Shown here: in pieces, positions 17,569 through 27,151 of the stretch | How the letters are laid out: each line of letters starts with the position of its first letter | Position numbering within the stretch: the stretch's first letter is position 1 | DNA from: XN24 sp035514535 | Lineage (GTDB): Bacteria > Pseudomonadota > Gammaproteobacteria > Steroidobacterales > XN24 | DNA: 64,000 bases | Direction: 5' to 3' | Assembly: GCA_035514535.1 (NCBI GenBank) | Contig: DATKAZ010000037.1 | Coordinates: 1-64,000 of the forward strand | Translations under genes and position numbers: made by a program | The notes under the pieces: generated by a model | Databases searched by the model: none | What the model was told of the DNA's origin: nothing | The model's input: only the letters and a program-made list of their open reading frames with translations

Positions 17569-17882
17569 TGCCCAGGTGGCACGATGTCACGGCGGCGGGC
17601 GACATCGATCCGGGCGGTTTCGCTCTGCTCGAGACCGACGATCTGACCGCGGCGGTATTCAACGTGGACGGCGAGCTGTACGCCATCGAGGACGTCTGCA
17701 CCCACGACGGCGCAGAACTCGCCGGCGGACCCGTTATCGGCGACCAGGTCGTCTGTCCCCGCCATGGGGCGCGCTTCTGCCTGCGCACCGGCCGGGCGCT
17801 GACGCCGCCCGCCTACGAAGCCGTGCAGACCTTTCCCGTGCGCGTCAACAACGGCCGCGTCGAAATCGAGCTGCCGGACTAG
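17568..17882 (+). CDS. Rieske [2Fe-2S] ferredoxin
   Basis: This small soluble Rieske protein of 104 residues has both cluster motifs, CTHDGAEL (Cys, His) and CPRHGARF (Cys, His). It has no membrane anchor or oxygenase partner. Within a suf operon it may be a recipient of clusters or an electron donor to the assembly system; that role is inference. TGATG couples it to sufT. Confidence 0.9.
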   Translation: MPRWHDVTAAGDIDPGGFALLETDDLTAAVFNVDGELYAIEDVCTHDGAELAGGPVIGDQVVCPRHGARFCLRTGRALTPPAYEAVQTFPVRVNNGRVEIELPD

Positions 17883-17911
17883 GACCGGCCAAGTGTGAAC
17901 AGGCCCTCGTC

Positions 17912-18409
17912 TTGCTGCGCCTGATCCTGTTTCGTCACGGCAAGTCGAGCTGGGATGAACCGGCGGGCGACGACTTCTCGCGGCCGCTCGCGCCGCGCGG
18001 CCTGCGCAGCGTTCCGGAGATGGGCAGACGCCTCGCCCGGCGCGGGCACAGTCCGGAACTGATCGTGTCCAGCACCGCGCTTCGGGCCCTCAGCACGGCC
18101 CGTGCGGTCGCCCGTGAAATCGGCTACCGGGAGGAAGCTATCGTGGAATCTTCGGATCTCTACCTGGCGAGCCCGGACACCATCCTGGCAGTCATTCGTC
18201 GGGTGCCGGCTTCCGCGCGTACCCTGATGATGATCGGCCACAACCCCGGCCTCACCGAGCTGGCCAACATGCTGGGCGACGTCCGCCTCGACAACATGCC
18301 GACCGCAGGCATGCTGTGCGCGGAATTCGACATGCAGGAGTGGGGCGGTATCGAGCCTGCCCGGTCGCGCTTCGCCTGGTACGACTATCCGAAGAAGCAA
18401 CCGGACTGA
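17912..18409 (+). CDS. SixA-like histidine phosphatase
   Basis: This is a histidine phosphatase superfamily member of about 165 residues. It has the catalytic RHGKSSWD at the N-terminus and the second histidine in MMIGHNPGLTELA. E. coli SixA removes phosphate from the phosphohistidine of ArcB-type HPt domains. TTG at 17912 is the only reasonable start after the Rieske stop that keeps RHG near the N-terminus, so the call of the start is moderate. It is the last gene of the suf operon and converges with the next gene at a distance of only 8 bases. Confidence 0.85.
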   Translation: MLRLILFRHGKSSWDEPAGDDFSRPLAPRGLRSVPEMGRRLARRGHSPELIVSSTALRALSTARAVAREIGYREEAIVESSDLYLASPDTILAVIRRVPASARTLMMIGHNPGLTELANMLGDVRLDNMPTAGMLCAEFDMQEWGGIEPARSRFAWYDYPKKQPD

Positions 18410-18417
18410 GAGCGCCG

Positions 18418-19329
18418 TCAGGCGTGCTTGCGCATGTCGTCTTCGACCTTGCTGAGAAACCCATCCAGTACTTCCAGGTAGCGCTCCGGTTCCTCGAGGT
18501 GCGGCACGTTTGCGCTGTGCTCGTAGACCACCCACTCGGAGTTGGGGATGCCCTGGTACAGGTCGGCCGCGATCGGTGGCGGCGTGAGGTCGTAGCGCCC
18601 CGATACGACCAGCGTCGGCAGCTCGATCCGGCCGAGCTGTGCAACGATCTCCCAGTCTGCCAATAGCCCGGCAGGCTCCAGCTCACGGCGACCCAGCAAT
18701 GCGCGGCGCGCCTCCGGATGGGCCCGCGCGCTCGCCACGCTGCGCTTGAGGCAATTGGGCCACGGATTCATGCGGCAGAGATGCCGCCGGAAAAACGCGT
18801 CCGCCGCGCGACGATAGCTGCTATCGGCCGTCGAGCCAGCCACCGCGTGCGCGCTCAGGCTCGCCTGGACCTCGGCCGGCAGCGCGGCCACCAGCTGTTC
18901 CGTCACTGCGCGCCAATGCGGCACGCTGGCAACGGCGCTCGACAGGACCAGGCTTTCGAGCCCCGCCGGGTGCCGGAGCGCATACTCGAGCGCCAGCATG
19001 CCGCCCCAGCCGTGGCCGAGCACATGGCAGCGATCGAGACCTGCGGCGTCGCGCACGGCGACCAATTCATCGAGGAAAAGCTCGAGCGACCACTCGTCCG
19101 CGCTGCGCAGGCGATCCGAGCCGCCACAGCCGAGCTGGTCGTAGAACACGACCCGGCGGCCGGTCGTGGCCATTTCCTCCAGTGGACGCAGATAGTCGTG
19201 GCCCATACCCGGGCCACCGTGAATGCAAAGCAGCGGCTGGCGTGCGGAACTCGTGCCGACGACGCGGAAGAGACTCTTGTAGCCACGTGAGGAGGCATAG
19301 CCCTCCATGGCTGATCTAGCTTGCGACAT
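18418..19329 (-). CDS. proline iminopeptidase-like alpha/beta hydrolase with the nucleophile replaced
   Basis: About 303 residues match the proline iminopeptidase family: oxyanion motif IHGGPGMGHDYL, FYDQLGCGGSD, the Asp region VVSGRYDLTPP and the His region SANVPHLEEPERY. The nucleophile elbow, normally G-x-S-W-G-G, reads GHGWGG, so the catalytic Ser is Gly (codon GGC, one base from AGC). Asp and His remain. The protein may be inactive as a peptidase or recently damaged. Start MSQARSAMEG at 19329; MEGYASS at 19308 is an alternative. No signal peptide is seen. Confidence 0.85.
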   Translation of the reverse strand: MSQARSAMEGYASSRGYKSLFRVVGTSSARQPLLCIHGGPGMGHDYLRPLEEMATTGRRVVFYDQLGCGGSDRLRSADEWSLELFLDELVAVRDAAGLDRCHVLGHGWGGMLALEYALRHPAGLESLVLSSAVASVPHWRAVTEQLVAALPAEVQASLSAHAVAGSTADSSYRRAADAFFRRHLCRMNPWPNCLKRSVASARAHPEARRALLGRRELEPAGLLADWEIVAQLGRIELPTLVVSGRYDLTPPPIAADLYQGIPNSEWVVYEHSANVPHLEEPERYLEVLDGFLSKVEDDMRKHA

Positions 19330-19479
19330 GCTGTCCCGCCCACTCCATGGGTGTCGGCCGAAATCAGCATAGGCCCCGAATGACGCGGCAGGCATCCGCA
19401 GAGATACCTGTAAGTAATTGCCGCAGCCCGAAGGCTGGCGCGCCGCCGCCCAGGGACTTCATGGCGGCAGCGCCTGTCC

Positions 19480-19869
19480 TCAGTTGTCTTTTGCGCCCTG
19501 GCTGATCCAGGCCTCGATCACCGCGATCTCCGCCTCGGTCAGCCTGGTCCGGCCGTGGGGCATCCGGATGCTCGGGTGAATCTCCCGGCCGGAGACGAGG
19601 CGGTAAAGGGAACTCGACAGCGGGTCGCCCGGCTCGATCATGGATCCGAACTTCGTTCCCCTCATGACCGCCTCGTGCGATGCCACGCCGAAACCGCTGG
19701 CCTCCAGACCCGCGCCCTCGCCCGTGTGGCATTCGGCGCAGTAGCTGTCGAGGATCGGCTGGACGTCCTGCCGGTAGCTGACGGCGCCGGCATCGGTGTC
19801 GCGGTCACAGCCACCCAGGCCCGTCAGCGCGAGTACGAGGACCTGCAGAGTCAGGATTCGGGCATTCAT
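19480..19869 (-). CDS. mono-heme cytochrome c lipoprotein
   Basis: This 129-residue protein has a lipobox (TGLGGC) and a single heme motif CAECH in DVQPILDSYCAECHTGEG. Later residues RMPHGRTRLTEAEIAVIEAWI give the usual methionine ligand region and C-terminal helix of short cytochrome c domains found in PSCyt1-like proteins. It is probably a membrane-tethered periplasmic electron carrier. It stands alone between pip-like and sdaA genes. The 150 bases downstream (19330-19479) show no gene. Confidence 0.85.
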   Translation of the reverse strand: MNARILTLQVLVLALTGLGGCDRDTDAGAVSYRQDVQPILDSYCAECHTGEGAGLEASGFGVASHEAVMRGTKFGSMIEPGDPLSSSLYRLVSGREIHPSIRMPHGRTRLTEAEIAVIEAWISQGAKDN

Positions 19870-19953
19870 CGAGCGTCTCCTCCATGGCGACCCAGTTGAT
19901 AGTGCGGCATCCCTGATAGTAGCCGAAGGCAGGAATCCTGCCGGCGACCTCGA

Positions 19954-21312
19954 TCAGCACTCGGGAACATTGACCGCAAGTCCGCCCTGCGACGTTTCCT
20001 TGTAGCTCGTCGACATGTCGAGACCTGTCTGCCGCATGGTGGCGATCACCTGGTCAAGGCTGACCTTGTGACTTCCGTCACCGCGAAACGCCATGCGCGC
20101 GGCGTTGATCGCCTTGACCGCACCCATCGCATTGCGCTCGATGCAGGGAATCTGCACGAGCCCCGCGATCGGATCGCAGGTCAGTCCGAGGTTGTGTTCC
20201 ATGCCGATCTCGGCGGCATTCTCGACCTGTGCATTGCTGCCCCCGATCGCCGCCACGAGCCCCCCGGCGGCCATCGAGCAGGCGACTCCCACCTCGCCCT
20301 GGCAACCCATCTCGGCGCCCGAGATCGAGGCATTCTTCTTGTACAGGATGGCAATCGCGCCGGCCGTGAGCAGGAAGCGAATGACGCCTTCCTCATCGGC
20401 GCCACTGACGAACCGGCGATAGTAGTGCAGTACTGCGGGAATGATCCCTGCCGCACCATTGGTCGGCGCCGTGACAATCCTCCCGCCTGCCGCATTGACC
20501 TCGTTGACGGCCAGCGCATAAGCATTGACCCAGTCCATGAAGTCGCCGGCCGCGCCGTCGCCACACAGTTCACGATACAGGCGCGGGGCGCGGCGCGGCA
20601 CCTTGAGCACGCCCGGCAGGACGCCGTCCGCCGCGAATCCCTCGCGTACGCATTCCTTCATAACCCGCCACAAGTCCAGCAGCGTGGCACGCGTCTCATC
20701 GGCCGTCCGCCATGCGCCCTCATTGGCGAGTACGAGTTCGTAGATCCGCATTCCGTTTTGCCGGCACAGCTCGAGCAATTCATTGCCCGTGTCGAACGGA
20801 AACGGCACGGCTACCGTGGAGACGCCGGCGCCCTCGGCATCGTCGCCGCGCACGATGAATCCCCCGCCGATGGAGTAGAACGTCGCCCGGTGGAGCTCCT
20901 CGCCATCGGCATCGAAGGCAGTAAAGCGCATGCCGTTGGCATGCCTGGGCAGGATCTGGTTCTTGTGAAACAGCAGCTCCATCGGCTCATCGAAATCGAT
21001 TTCGCGCTCGTCCAGCAGCCGCAGGCGGCCCTTGCCGCGAATGCGCTCCAACCGTGCCTCGACCGTCTGCGGCTCGAAAGTCTGCGGCACTTCGCCCTCG
21101 AACCCGAGCAGGATCGCACGGTCGGTGCAATGGCCCTTGCCGGTCAATGCAAGGGAACCATAGAGCTGTGCGCCCACGCGCTCGATCCTGTCGAACACAC
21201 CCGCCTCGCGGGTATCCAGCAGGAACTGCCGCGCGGCCAGCATGGGCCCCATCGTGTGTGAGCTCGATGGCCCGACACCGATCTTGATGAGGTCGAAGAT
21301 GCTGATGGTCAT
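19954..21312 (-). CDS. sdaA: L-serine ammonia-lyase (iron-sulfur)
   Basis: This single-chain L-serine dehydratase of 452 residues converts serine to pyruvate and ammonia. Landmarks are IGVGPSSSHTMGPM at the N-terminus, APTNGAAGIIPAVLHYY, and the cysteines of the [4Fe-4S] cluster in MGCQGEVGVACSMAAGG and CDPIAGLVQIPCIERN. Start MTISIFDLIK fits the family; seven further codons upstream are open. It lies 13 bases after putA and is probably co-transcribed with putA and the peptidase gene. Confidence 0.95.
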   Translation of the reverse strand: MTISIFDLIKIGVGPSSSHTMGPMLAARQFLLDTREAGVFDRIERVGAQLYGSLALTGKGHCTDRAILLGFEGEVPQTFEPQTVEARLERIRGKGRLRLLDEREIDFDEPMELLFHKNQILPRHANGMRFTAFDADGEELHRATFYSIGGGFIVRGDDAEGAGVSTVAVPFPFDTGNELLELCRQNGMRIYELVLANEGAWRTADETRATLLDLWRVMKECVREGFAADGVLPGVLKVPRRAPRLYRELCGDGAAGDFMDWVNAYALAVNEVNAAGGRIVTAPTNGAAGIIPAVLHYYRRFVSGADEEGVIRFLLTAGAIAILYKKNASISGAEMGCQGEVGVACSMAAGGLVAAIGGSNAQVENAAEIGMEHNLGLTCDPIAGLVQIPCIERNAMGAVKAINAARMAFRGDGSHKVSLDQVIATMRQTGLDMSTSYKETSQGGLAVNVPEC

Positions 21313-21325
21313 GGCGTGCCGCGGC

Positions 21326-24300
21326 TCAACCATCGGACAACGACAGCAGGCTGGTGTTGCCGCCGACCGCGGAAGTATTGATGGTAAGGGTGCGCTCCGT
21401 CATGAAGCGGTGCAGGTATCCCGGGCCGCCCGCTTTCGGACCGGTGCCTGACAGCCCGGACCCGCCGAATGGTTGCACGCCGACGACTGCGCCCACGATG
21501 TTGCGGTTGACGTAGACGTTGCCGGCCTTGACCCTGGCGAATACTTCGCGGGCGCGCGCGTCGATGCGGCTGTGCACGCCGAAGGTCAGGGCATAGCCGG
21601 TGGCGTTGACTTCGTCTATGACGTGCTCCAGATCCTGGGCCGCATAACGCACGACGTGCAGAATCGGCCCGAACACTTCGCGCTCAAGCTGACCGATACC
21701 ATCGATCCGGACCACCGTCGGCGGGCAGAAACTGCCATGCGCGGCCGCGGCCGGCAGGTCGCAGCGCGCGATGATGCGCCCTTCCTGCTCCATGCGCGCG
21801 GCGTGCGCCTCCAGCCCGGCGAGCGCATCGCGGTCGATAACGGGCCCAACGTCGGTGGAGAGCAGCGCCGGGTCGCCGATCTCGAGCTCGTCCATGAAGC
21901 CCTTCAGGAGCCGCAACGTGCGCTCGGCCACGTCCTCCTGCAGGAACAGCACGCGTAACGCCGAGCAGCGTTGGCCGGCGCTGTTGAAAGCCGATTTCAC
22001 GGCATCGAGCACCACCTGCTCGGGCAGGGCCGAGCTGTCCACCAGCATCGCGTTCTGCCCCCCCGTCTCGGCTATCAGGGTGGCAATGGCGCTGTCGCGC
22101 GCCGCGAGGGTGCGGTTGATCAGGCGCGCGACCTCGGTAGAGCCGGTGAAAGCGACTCCTGCCAGGCGCGGGTCGGGCAGCAGGGCCGCACCCAGCTCGG
22201 GGCCACGCCCGGGCAACAGGTGCAGGACGTCGCCCGGCACGCCCGCCGCATGGAACAGCCGCACGGCCGCGGCTGCAATCAGGGACGTCTGTTCCGCGGG
22301 CTTGGCCAGCACCGTGTTGCCGGCCACGAGTGCCGCGGCCACCTGGCCGGTGAAGATCGCGAGGGGGAAGTTCCACGGGCTGATGCACAGGAAAACGCCG
22401 CGTCCGCACCAGTGCAAATCGTTGCTTTCCCCGGTCGGCCCGGGGAGGCGCAGCGGGACGGCAAACTCGCGCCGCGCCTGGGCCGCGTAATAGCGCAGGA
22501 AATCCACGGCTTCGCGAAGCTCCGACACCGAGTCCGGCAGTGTCCTGCCGCCCTCGCGGATACACAGTGCCAGCAATTCCGCCGCGTGCTGCTCGAACAG
22601 CTCTGCCGTCCGGTCGAGCAGCCTGGCCCGCGCCTCGGCGCCGGCACCGTCCCAGCGCGGCTGCGCAGCGGTCGCGATCTCCAGCGCCTGCAGCGCGACC
22701 TGCGGCGACGCCAACTCGGCGTCGCCGAGCACGCGGCGATGATCCGCCGGTTCGACGACCCGGTGTGCCTCGCCCCGCATCTCGCGCCCGCCGATGATCG
22801 GTCGCGCGTGGAGCGACTGCGACAGCGCATCGCGCATGGCCGCCGCGAGCGGTACGAGGTCCGCAGGGTCCGCCAGGTTGACGCCACGCGAATTGCGCCG
22901 CTCCGGAGCATACAGCTCGGCGGGTGGCGGAATGCGCGGATGCGGGATGCTCTCGAGCCCGTCCACAATCGCAACAGGGTCGGCGACGATGGACTCGATG
23001 GGAGCCTCCTCGTCGACGATCCGGTTGACGAACGAGGTATTCGAGCCGTTCTCCAGCAGCCGTCGCACTAGGTAGGGCAGCAGGTCCTCGTGGTTGCCGA
23101 CGGGAGCGTATACGCGGCAGGGCACGTTGAAATGCCGTTCCCCGATCACCTCGGCATACAGCTCTTCCCCCATGCCGTGAAGGCGCTGGAACTCGAAATG
23201 GCGATTGTCGCCGGCGAAGTGAATGACGCTCGCGACGCTGTGGGCATTGTGGGTGGCGAACTGCGGATAGGTCCGGCCCTTGGCGGCGAGCAGCTCGCGT
23301 GCGCACGCCAGGAATGAAACGTCGCTGTTGACCTTGCGGGTAAAGACCGGGTAGCCGTCGAGCCCGTTTTCCTGGGCCCGCTTGATCTCGGCGTCCCAGT
23401 AGGCGCCCTTGACGAGGCGCACCGGTATGCACCGGCCGGTCTCTTCGGCGAGGGCGATAATCCAGCGGCATGCGTCGAGGCCGCGCTTGAGGTACGACTG
23501 TACCGCAAGGCCGAAACCATCCCAGCCTGCCAGCGCCTCGTCGCGAAATACGCGCTCGAACAATTCCAGCGAAATCTGCAGTCGATCGGCCTCCTCCGCA
23601 TCCACGGTGAGGCCGACGCCGGACTTGCGTGCCGCCACGGCCAGCTCGAGGACGCGCGGTGTCAGTTCCTCCAGGACCCGGTCACGCTTGGCGAATTCGT
23701 AGCGCGGGAACAGGGCAGAGAGTTTTACGGAGATACTGTCGGCGACGAAGATCGACTCCGGCTTGCGATCCGCGGCGGCGATCGCACGAATCCCTGCGTG
23801 GTAGGCCTCGAGATAACGCTGGCTGTCCGCGGCCGTCAGTGCTGCCTCGCCAAGCATGTCGAACGAGAAACGATAGGCCGCGCCTTCGCCGCCCGCGGCA
23901 CGCTTGAGCGCATCGCCGATGGTCCTGCCCATGACGAACTGGTGGCCCATGATGCGCATCGCTTGTCGCATCGCGCCGCGCACTACCGGCTCGCCGAGCC
24001 GGCTGACGAGCCGCTGCATGAATTTCGTCGGCTGCTCGATGTCCCGATGCGCAGGCCGGATGATCCTGCCCGTGAGCATCAGGCCCCAGGTCGAGGCGTT
24101 GACGAACATCGAATCGCTCGTGCCGAGGTGGCTGCGCCAGTCGGCAGACGACAGCTTGTCGGCGATCAGCCGGTCCGCCGTGTCCTTGTCCGGCACCCGC
24201 AGCAGTGCTTCGGCCAGGCACATCAACACGACGCCCTCCTGGCTGGAGAGATCGTACTGCTGCAGGAATGCGTCGAGACCGCTGACACGCGTGCGATTCC

Positions 24301-24550
24301 TGCGTACGGCCTCGACCAGCTGCAGCGCGGTTTCGCGGACCTGCGCCGTCTGCGCTTCGCTCACGCGTGCAATCCCGGCAAGGTCGCGCACCAGCGGCGT
24401 CTCGTCGACGAGGTAACACGGGTTGACGCGCTCGGCGACGCCGGAGATCGGTGCGCTGTCGCCCGGGAAGATGAATGCCGCAGGTGCGGCGGCACCGTCC
24501 GCGGCGCCGCGCTCGGCCGCGACCGCCTCGTTGCCGGGAGGGTCGCTCAT
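21326..24550 (-). CDS. putA: bifunctional proline dehydrogenase / P5C dehydrogenase (PutA)
   Basis: This 1074-residue enzyme oxidises proline to glutamate in two steps. The N-terminal half is the FAD-dependent proline dehydrogenase barrel (SVKLSALFPRYEFAKRD, VRLVKGAYWDAEIK, FATHNAHSV). The C-terminal half is an aldehyde dehydrogenase with ISPWNFPLAIF, the Glu in ETGGQNAM and the catalytic Cys in NSAGQRCSALRVL. There is no N-terminal ribbon-helix-helix domain, so it is not a self-repressing PutA. It also lacks the long C-terminal extension. The ATG overlaps the peptidase stop by four bases, which fixes the start. Confidence 0.95.
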   Translation of the reverse strand: MSDPPGNEAVAAERGAADGAAAPAAFIFPGDSAPISGVAERVNPCYLVDETPLVRDLAGIARVSEAQTAQVRETALQLVEAVRRNRTRVSGLDAFLQQYDLSSQEGVVLMCLAEALLRVPDKDTADRLIADKLSSADWRSHLGTSDSMFVNASTWGLMLTGRIIRPAHRDIEQPTKFMQRLVSRLGEPVVRGAMRQAMRIMGHQFVMGRTIGDALKRAAGGEGAAYRFSFDMLGEAALTAADSQRYLEAYHAGIRAIAAADRKPESIFVADSISVKLSALFPRYEFAKRDRVLEELTPRVLELAVAARKSGVGLTVDAEEADRLQISLELFERVFRDEALAGWDGFGLAVQSYLKRGLDACRWIIALAEETGRCIPVRLVKGAYWDAEIKRAQENGLDGYPVFTRKVNSDVSFLACARELLAAKGRTYPQFATHNAHSVASVIHFAGDNRHFEFQRLHGMGEELYAEVIGERHFNVPCRVYAPVGNHEDLLPYLVRRLLENGSNTSFVNRIVDEEAPIESIVADPVAIVDGLESIPHPRIPPPAELYAPERRNSRGVNLADPADLVPLAAAMRDALSQSLHARPIIGGREMRGEAHRVVEPADHRRVLGDAELASPQVALQALEIATAAQPRWDGAGAEARARLLDRTAELFEQHAAELLALCIREGGRTLPDSVSELREAVDFLRYYAAQARREFAVPLRLPGPTGESNDLHWCGRGVFLCISPWNFPLAIFTGQVAAALVAGNTVLAKPAEQTSLIAAAAVRLFHAAGVPGDVLHLLPGRGPELGAALLPDPRLAGVAFTGSTEVARLINRTLAARDSAIATLIAETGGQNAMLVDSSALPEQVVLDAVKSAFNSAGQRCSALRVLFLQEDVAERTLRLLKGFMDELEIGDPALLSTDVGPVIDRDALAGLEAHAARMEQEGRIIARCDLPAAAAHGSFCPPTVVRIDGIGQLEREVFGPILHVVRYAAQDLEHVIDEVNATGYALTFGVHSRIDARAREVFARVKAGNVYVNRNIVGAVVGVQPFGGSGLSGTGPKAGGPGYLHRFMTERTLTINTSAVGGNTSLLSLSDG

Positions 24551-26634
24551 TCGAGCTCTTCCAGGGCGCGCTCCGCGGCGGCGAGGAGCGCCTCGGCGCC
24601 GACCGGGGCTCCGGTCGCCTCGATCATCCACAGGTCCGGCGTGATGTTGCCGATGCGCGACATCCTCTCGACTTCCGCGGCGACATCGCCTGTCGTGCGC
24701 ACCTGTTCCTCGATCTGGTGGGCGATCATCCGCCCGATCGGGTAGTCGGGCAGGTAGAGGAACGAGTGAATCATATGGGAATAGACGCCCGGCAGCACGA
24801 CGTCGCGGGCGCCGAATACCGGCGCGTAATAGCGGTTCCAGACGTCGCGGGCGATCTGCAGCGTGGCGGCCTTGAGCTCCGCCGGCGTCGCCTCTGGATG
24901 GGCGTACATCCAGTGCCACACGGCCATGTCCACCAGCGCAACTCCCGCGATCTCGTAAGTGCCCCAGAAATCGTTCAGCGTCTTGAGCGCTTCCGCCGCC
25001 GCATCCGGCTGTTCAAGGCCCAGAAGCTGGAGATCCCGCGCCTGGAACACGAAGGCGATGGCCTCGGTGAACGCCGTATTGGGCACGCCCTCCAGCAACG
25101 TATGGTCGATGTCGTTCAGCGAGAATGTCTGCTCCACGTTATGGCCCATCTCGTGAATGGCGATGTTGTAGCCCTTGTAGTTCATCCCGGTCGGCTCCAC
25201 CCGGGTCCGCAGGCGGGTTTTCTCCGAACGCATGCCCGCCCCCCAGGCATGCCCTGAGCCGCGCGCGGGCTCCACGACGATATTGTCCGCGAGGTACTCC
25301 GCCCGCTCGGGGCTGAATCCCAGCTTCGCCAGCAGCCCGGCCAGGTCCGCGTCGAAGGCCTCCGCAGTCGGATAGCGTGCCGCGACGATGGCGTCGAGTT
25401 CGGCCTCGCTATGGGTGCCGCGCGGCCGGAAGCCGCTGTACCAGATATCGAAGGGCTCCAGCGGCCGGCCGAGGCGTGCCTCGACGAGCTTCGCCACGCG
25501 CGGCACCAGCGGCGAGGCCAGCACGTCCTTGAGCATCGCCTCCACGCGCGCCTCCGGAATCTCACGGTTTTCGTCGAAGCGGCGTGCAATGAGGGTCGGC
25601 GCAGTAGGCGAATAGGGATCGGCCTGGCGGGCCGCACGGTAGGTCTCGAGGAGCACACGGTAGCGTTCGTTGGGCTCCGGCGCGGCATCCGCCTGCAGGT
25701 CGGCCGGCGGCGCCGTGTCGACGTCGGCGACCGCGGCGCGCGTCACGGCGTTCGAATAGGGATTCCAGTCGAGGTGCGGGTTGTCGATCACCGCCGCGGG
25801 AATGGTCTGCTCGACTATGTGTTCCATGACCCGCTGGATCATGCGCTGCCGGGCCAGCGCTCCGTCGGCGTCCTCGAGACCGTAACTGGCCTTGATCTCG
25901 TCTCGCAGGTTCCAGTGTGACAGCAGCCGCATGCCGGGCGGAAACAGGCGCTCGCCGTCGTCGGTGACCAGGTGATGCATCCAGACGTTGTATTCGGCGA
26001 TGTACTGGTCGGCCTCGGCGCCGGCGCGCGAAATCGCCTGATTGACCTCCGCCGGCACGCGGCGGCCGAAGCCCTGGGCGAGGCGTGCCTCCGCCCACTG
26101 CCGGCGGCTCCACTGCGCACCCTCGGCGAGGCGCTGCTCGAGCGTCGTCAGCGGAAAGTTCAGCAGCACGACGAAGGCGAGTCGATTGCGGAACATGTCC
26201 TCGGCGACGTGGGCGCTGGGATCGAACCCGGCGAACAGCTGGTCGAAGGGAAGCACCGGGCCGAGATCCAGGTCCGACTGGCGCCGGAACTCCAGCACGA
26301 GCTTGTTCATGTGGCCGCCGAGCTTCTCCAGCAGGTACTCGTAGCGCGTGAACATCGCGTCGAGCGTCGCCGCGTCACCCGCGAAATGCGTGCGGGCGAA
26401 CTCGCCGAATTCCGCGGTGTCGCCGTCCTCGTCCCGCCACAGGTCCGCCGCCTGGCGGAGGCCCCTGCGGATGCGGGCGCGCTGTTCCTCGCCGTGCATC
26501 TCGACCAGCGCGGCCTCGAGCGTCGCAAGCGAGTCGCGTAGCTCCGCAGGCGCGCCGGCCTCGCTTGCGGTCGCCGGAAGGCCGGTCGCGGCGAGTAACA
26601 TCCCGAGAATGAGGGCAGGAAACAGCGATTTCAT
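24547..26634 (-). CDS. exported HExxH zinc metallopeptidase
   Basis: This protein of 695 residues has a signal peptide (MKSLFPALILGMLLAATGLPATA). The zinc motif HEMGH is at about residues 494-498, with Glu524 (NTAFTEAIAF) as likely third ligand, a spacing seen in M3-like gluzincins. The N-terminal half is helical and acidic. I do not recognise a named family with certainty; M3/M2-like peptidase is the best guess. The open frame runs upstream to 26880, but that part overlaps hslR and has no peptidase character. It is coupled to putA, suggesting that released peptides feed amino-acid catabolism. Confidence 0.75.
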   Translation of the reverse strand: MKSLFPALILGMLLAATGLPATASEAGAPAELRDSLATLEAALVEMHGEEQRARIRRGLRQAADLWRDEDGDTAEFGEFARTHFAGDAATLDAMFTRYEYLLEKLGGHMNKLVLEFRRQSDLDLGPVLPFDQLFAGFDPSAHVAEDMFRNRLAFVVLLNFPLTTLEQRLAEGAQWSRRQWAEARLAQGFGRRVPAEVNQAISRAGAEADQYIAEYNVWMHHLVTDDGERLFPPGMRLLSHWNLRDEIKASYGLEDADGALARQRMIQRVMEHIVEQTIPAAVIDNPHLDWNPYSNAVTRAAVADVDTAPPADLQADAAPEPNERYRVLLETYRAARQADPYSPTAPTLIARRFDENREIPEARVEAMLKDVLASPLVPRVAKLVEARLGRPLEPFDIWYSGFRPRGTHSEAELDAIVAARYPTAEAFDADLAGLLAKLGFSPERAEYLADNIVVEPARGSGHAWGAGMRSEKTRLRTRVEPTGMNYKGYNIAIHEMGHNVEQTFSLNDIDHTLLEGVPNTAFTEAIAFVFQARDLQLLGLEQPDAAAEALKTLNDFWGTYEIAGVALVDMAVWHWMYAHPEATPAELKAATLQIARDVWNRYYAPVFGARDVVLPGVYSHMIHSFLYLPDYPIGRMIAHQIEEQVRTTGDVAAEVERMSRIGNITPDLWMIEATGAPVGAEALLAAAERALEELE

Positions 26635-26680
26635 GGAGTGCTCCGGGTGCGAAACAAAAGTATCGGGTGTCATCATCATC

Positions 26681-27070
26681 TCAGCCTTCGTGGGTCTTGG
26701 TGAAGCTGATGATGCGGCGGCGGGCGCGCTTGTCCGGGCGCGACGGGGGCGGCCGGCTCCCGGCAAGATCCCGCCGCAGCTGCTGCGCCGCGATACGCGC
26801 CGCCATGCTGTCGTCGGTCTCCTCGTAAAGCGCCCGCGCGGCGGAGGCCGGCCCGCGGCGCGCGGCGAGCGCGACCACATGTAACTCGAAACGCTCCTCG
26901 CCCCGTGTAATCATCAGCCGGTCGCCAGGGCGGACCGCCCGCGCGGCCTTGGTGCGCAGCCCGTTGAGATGCACATGGCCGCCGGCGATCGCCTGCTGGG
27001 CGAGGCCGCGGGTCTTGAAGAATCGCGCCGCCCACAGCCAGCGGTCCAGCCGCATCTCCTCCTGTTCCAT
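26681..27070 (-). CDS. hslR: S4-domain RNA-binding heat shock protein Hsp15
   Basis: This 129-residue protein begins with an S4 domain (MRLDRWLWAARFFKTRGLAQQAI) and ends in a very basic tail (RPPPSRPDKRARRRIISF). Hsp15 binds free 50S subunits carrying nascent chains and helps recycle them. Two starts, MEQEEMRLDRW or MRLDRW, are possible; the longer one is given. It is divergent from kbl. Confidence 0.9.
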   Translation of the reverse strand: MEQEEMRLDRWLWAARFFKTRGLAQQAIAGGHVHLNGLRTKAARAVRPGDRLMITRGEERFELHVVALAARRGPASAARALYEETDDSMAARIAAQQLRRDLAGSRPPPSRPDKRARRRIISFTKTHEG

Positions 27071-27117
27071 CCGCCCAGTTTAGCGCAGCAGGGTCAGGTT
27101 GCAGCGTCCCGCGTTGC

Positions 27118-27123
27118 TATAAT
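27118..27123 (+). promoter_or_regulatory. -10 box upstream of kbl
   Basis: A perfect TATAAT lies 28 bases before the kbl ATG in the divergent hslR-kbl gap. No good -35 box is seen at 16-18 bases; TTGCAG is only 13 bases away. AGGA (27141-27144) serves as ribosome site. Confidence 0.4.
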
Positions 27124-27151
27124 CGGCGCTTTATCGCCGCAGGAACGCAAG

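Noticed and set aside
21684..23471. 595-codon open frame on the same strand as putA in another frame
   Set aside because: Low-complexity RRG/PRA-type translation inside a complete, well-conserved putA; a frame shadow.
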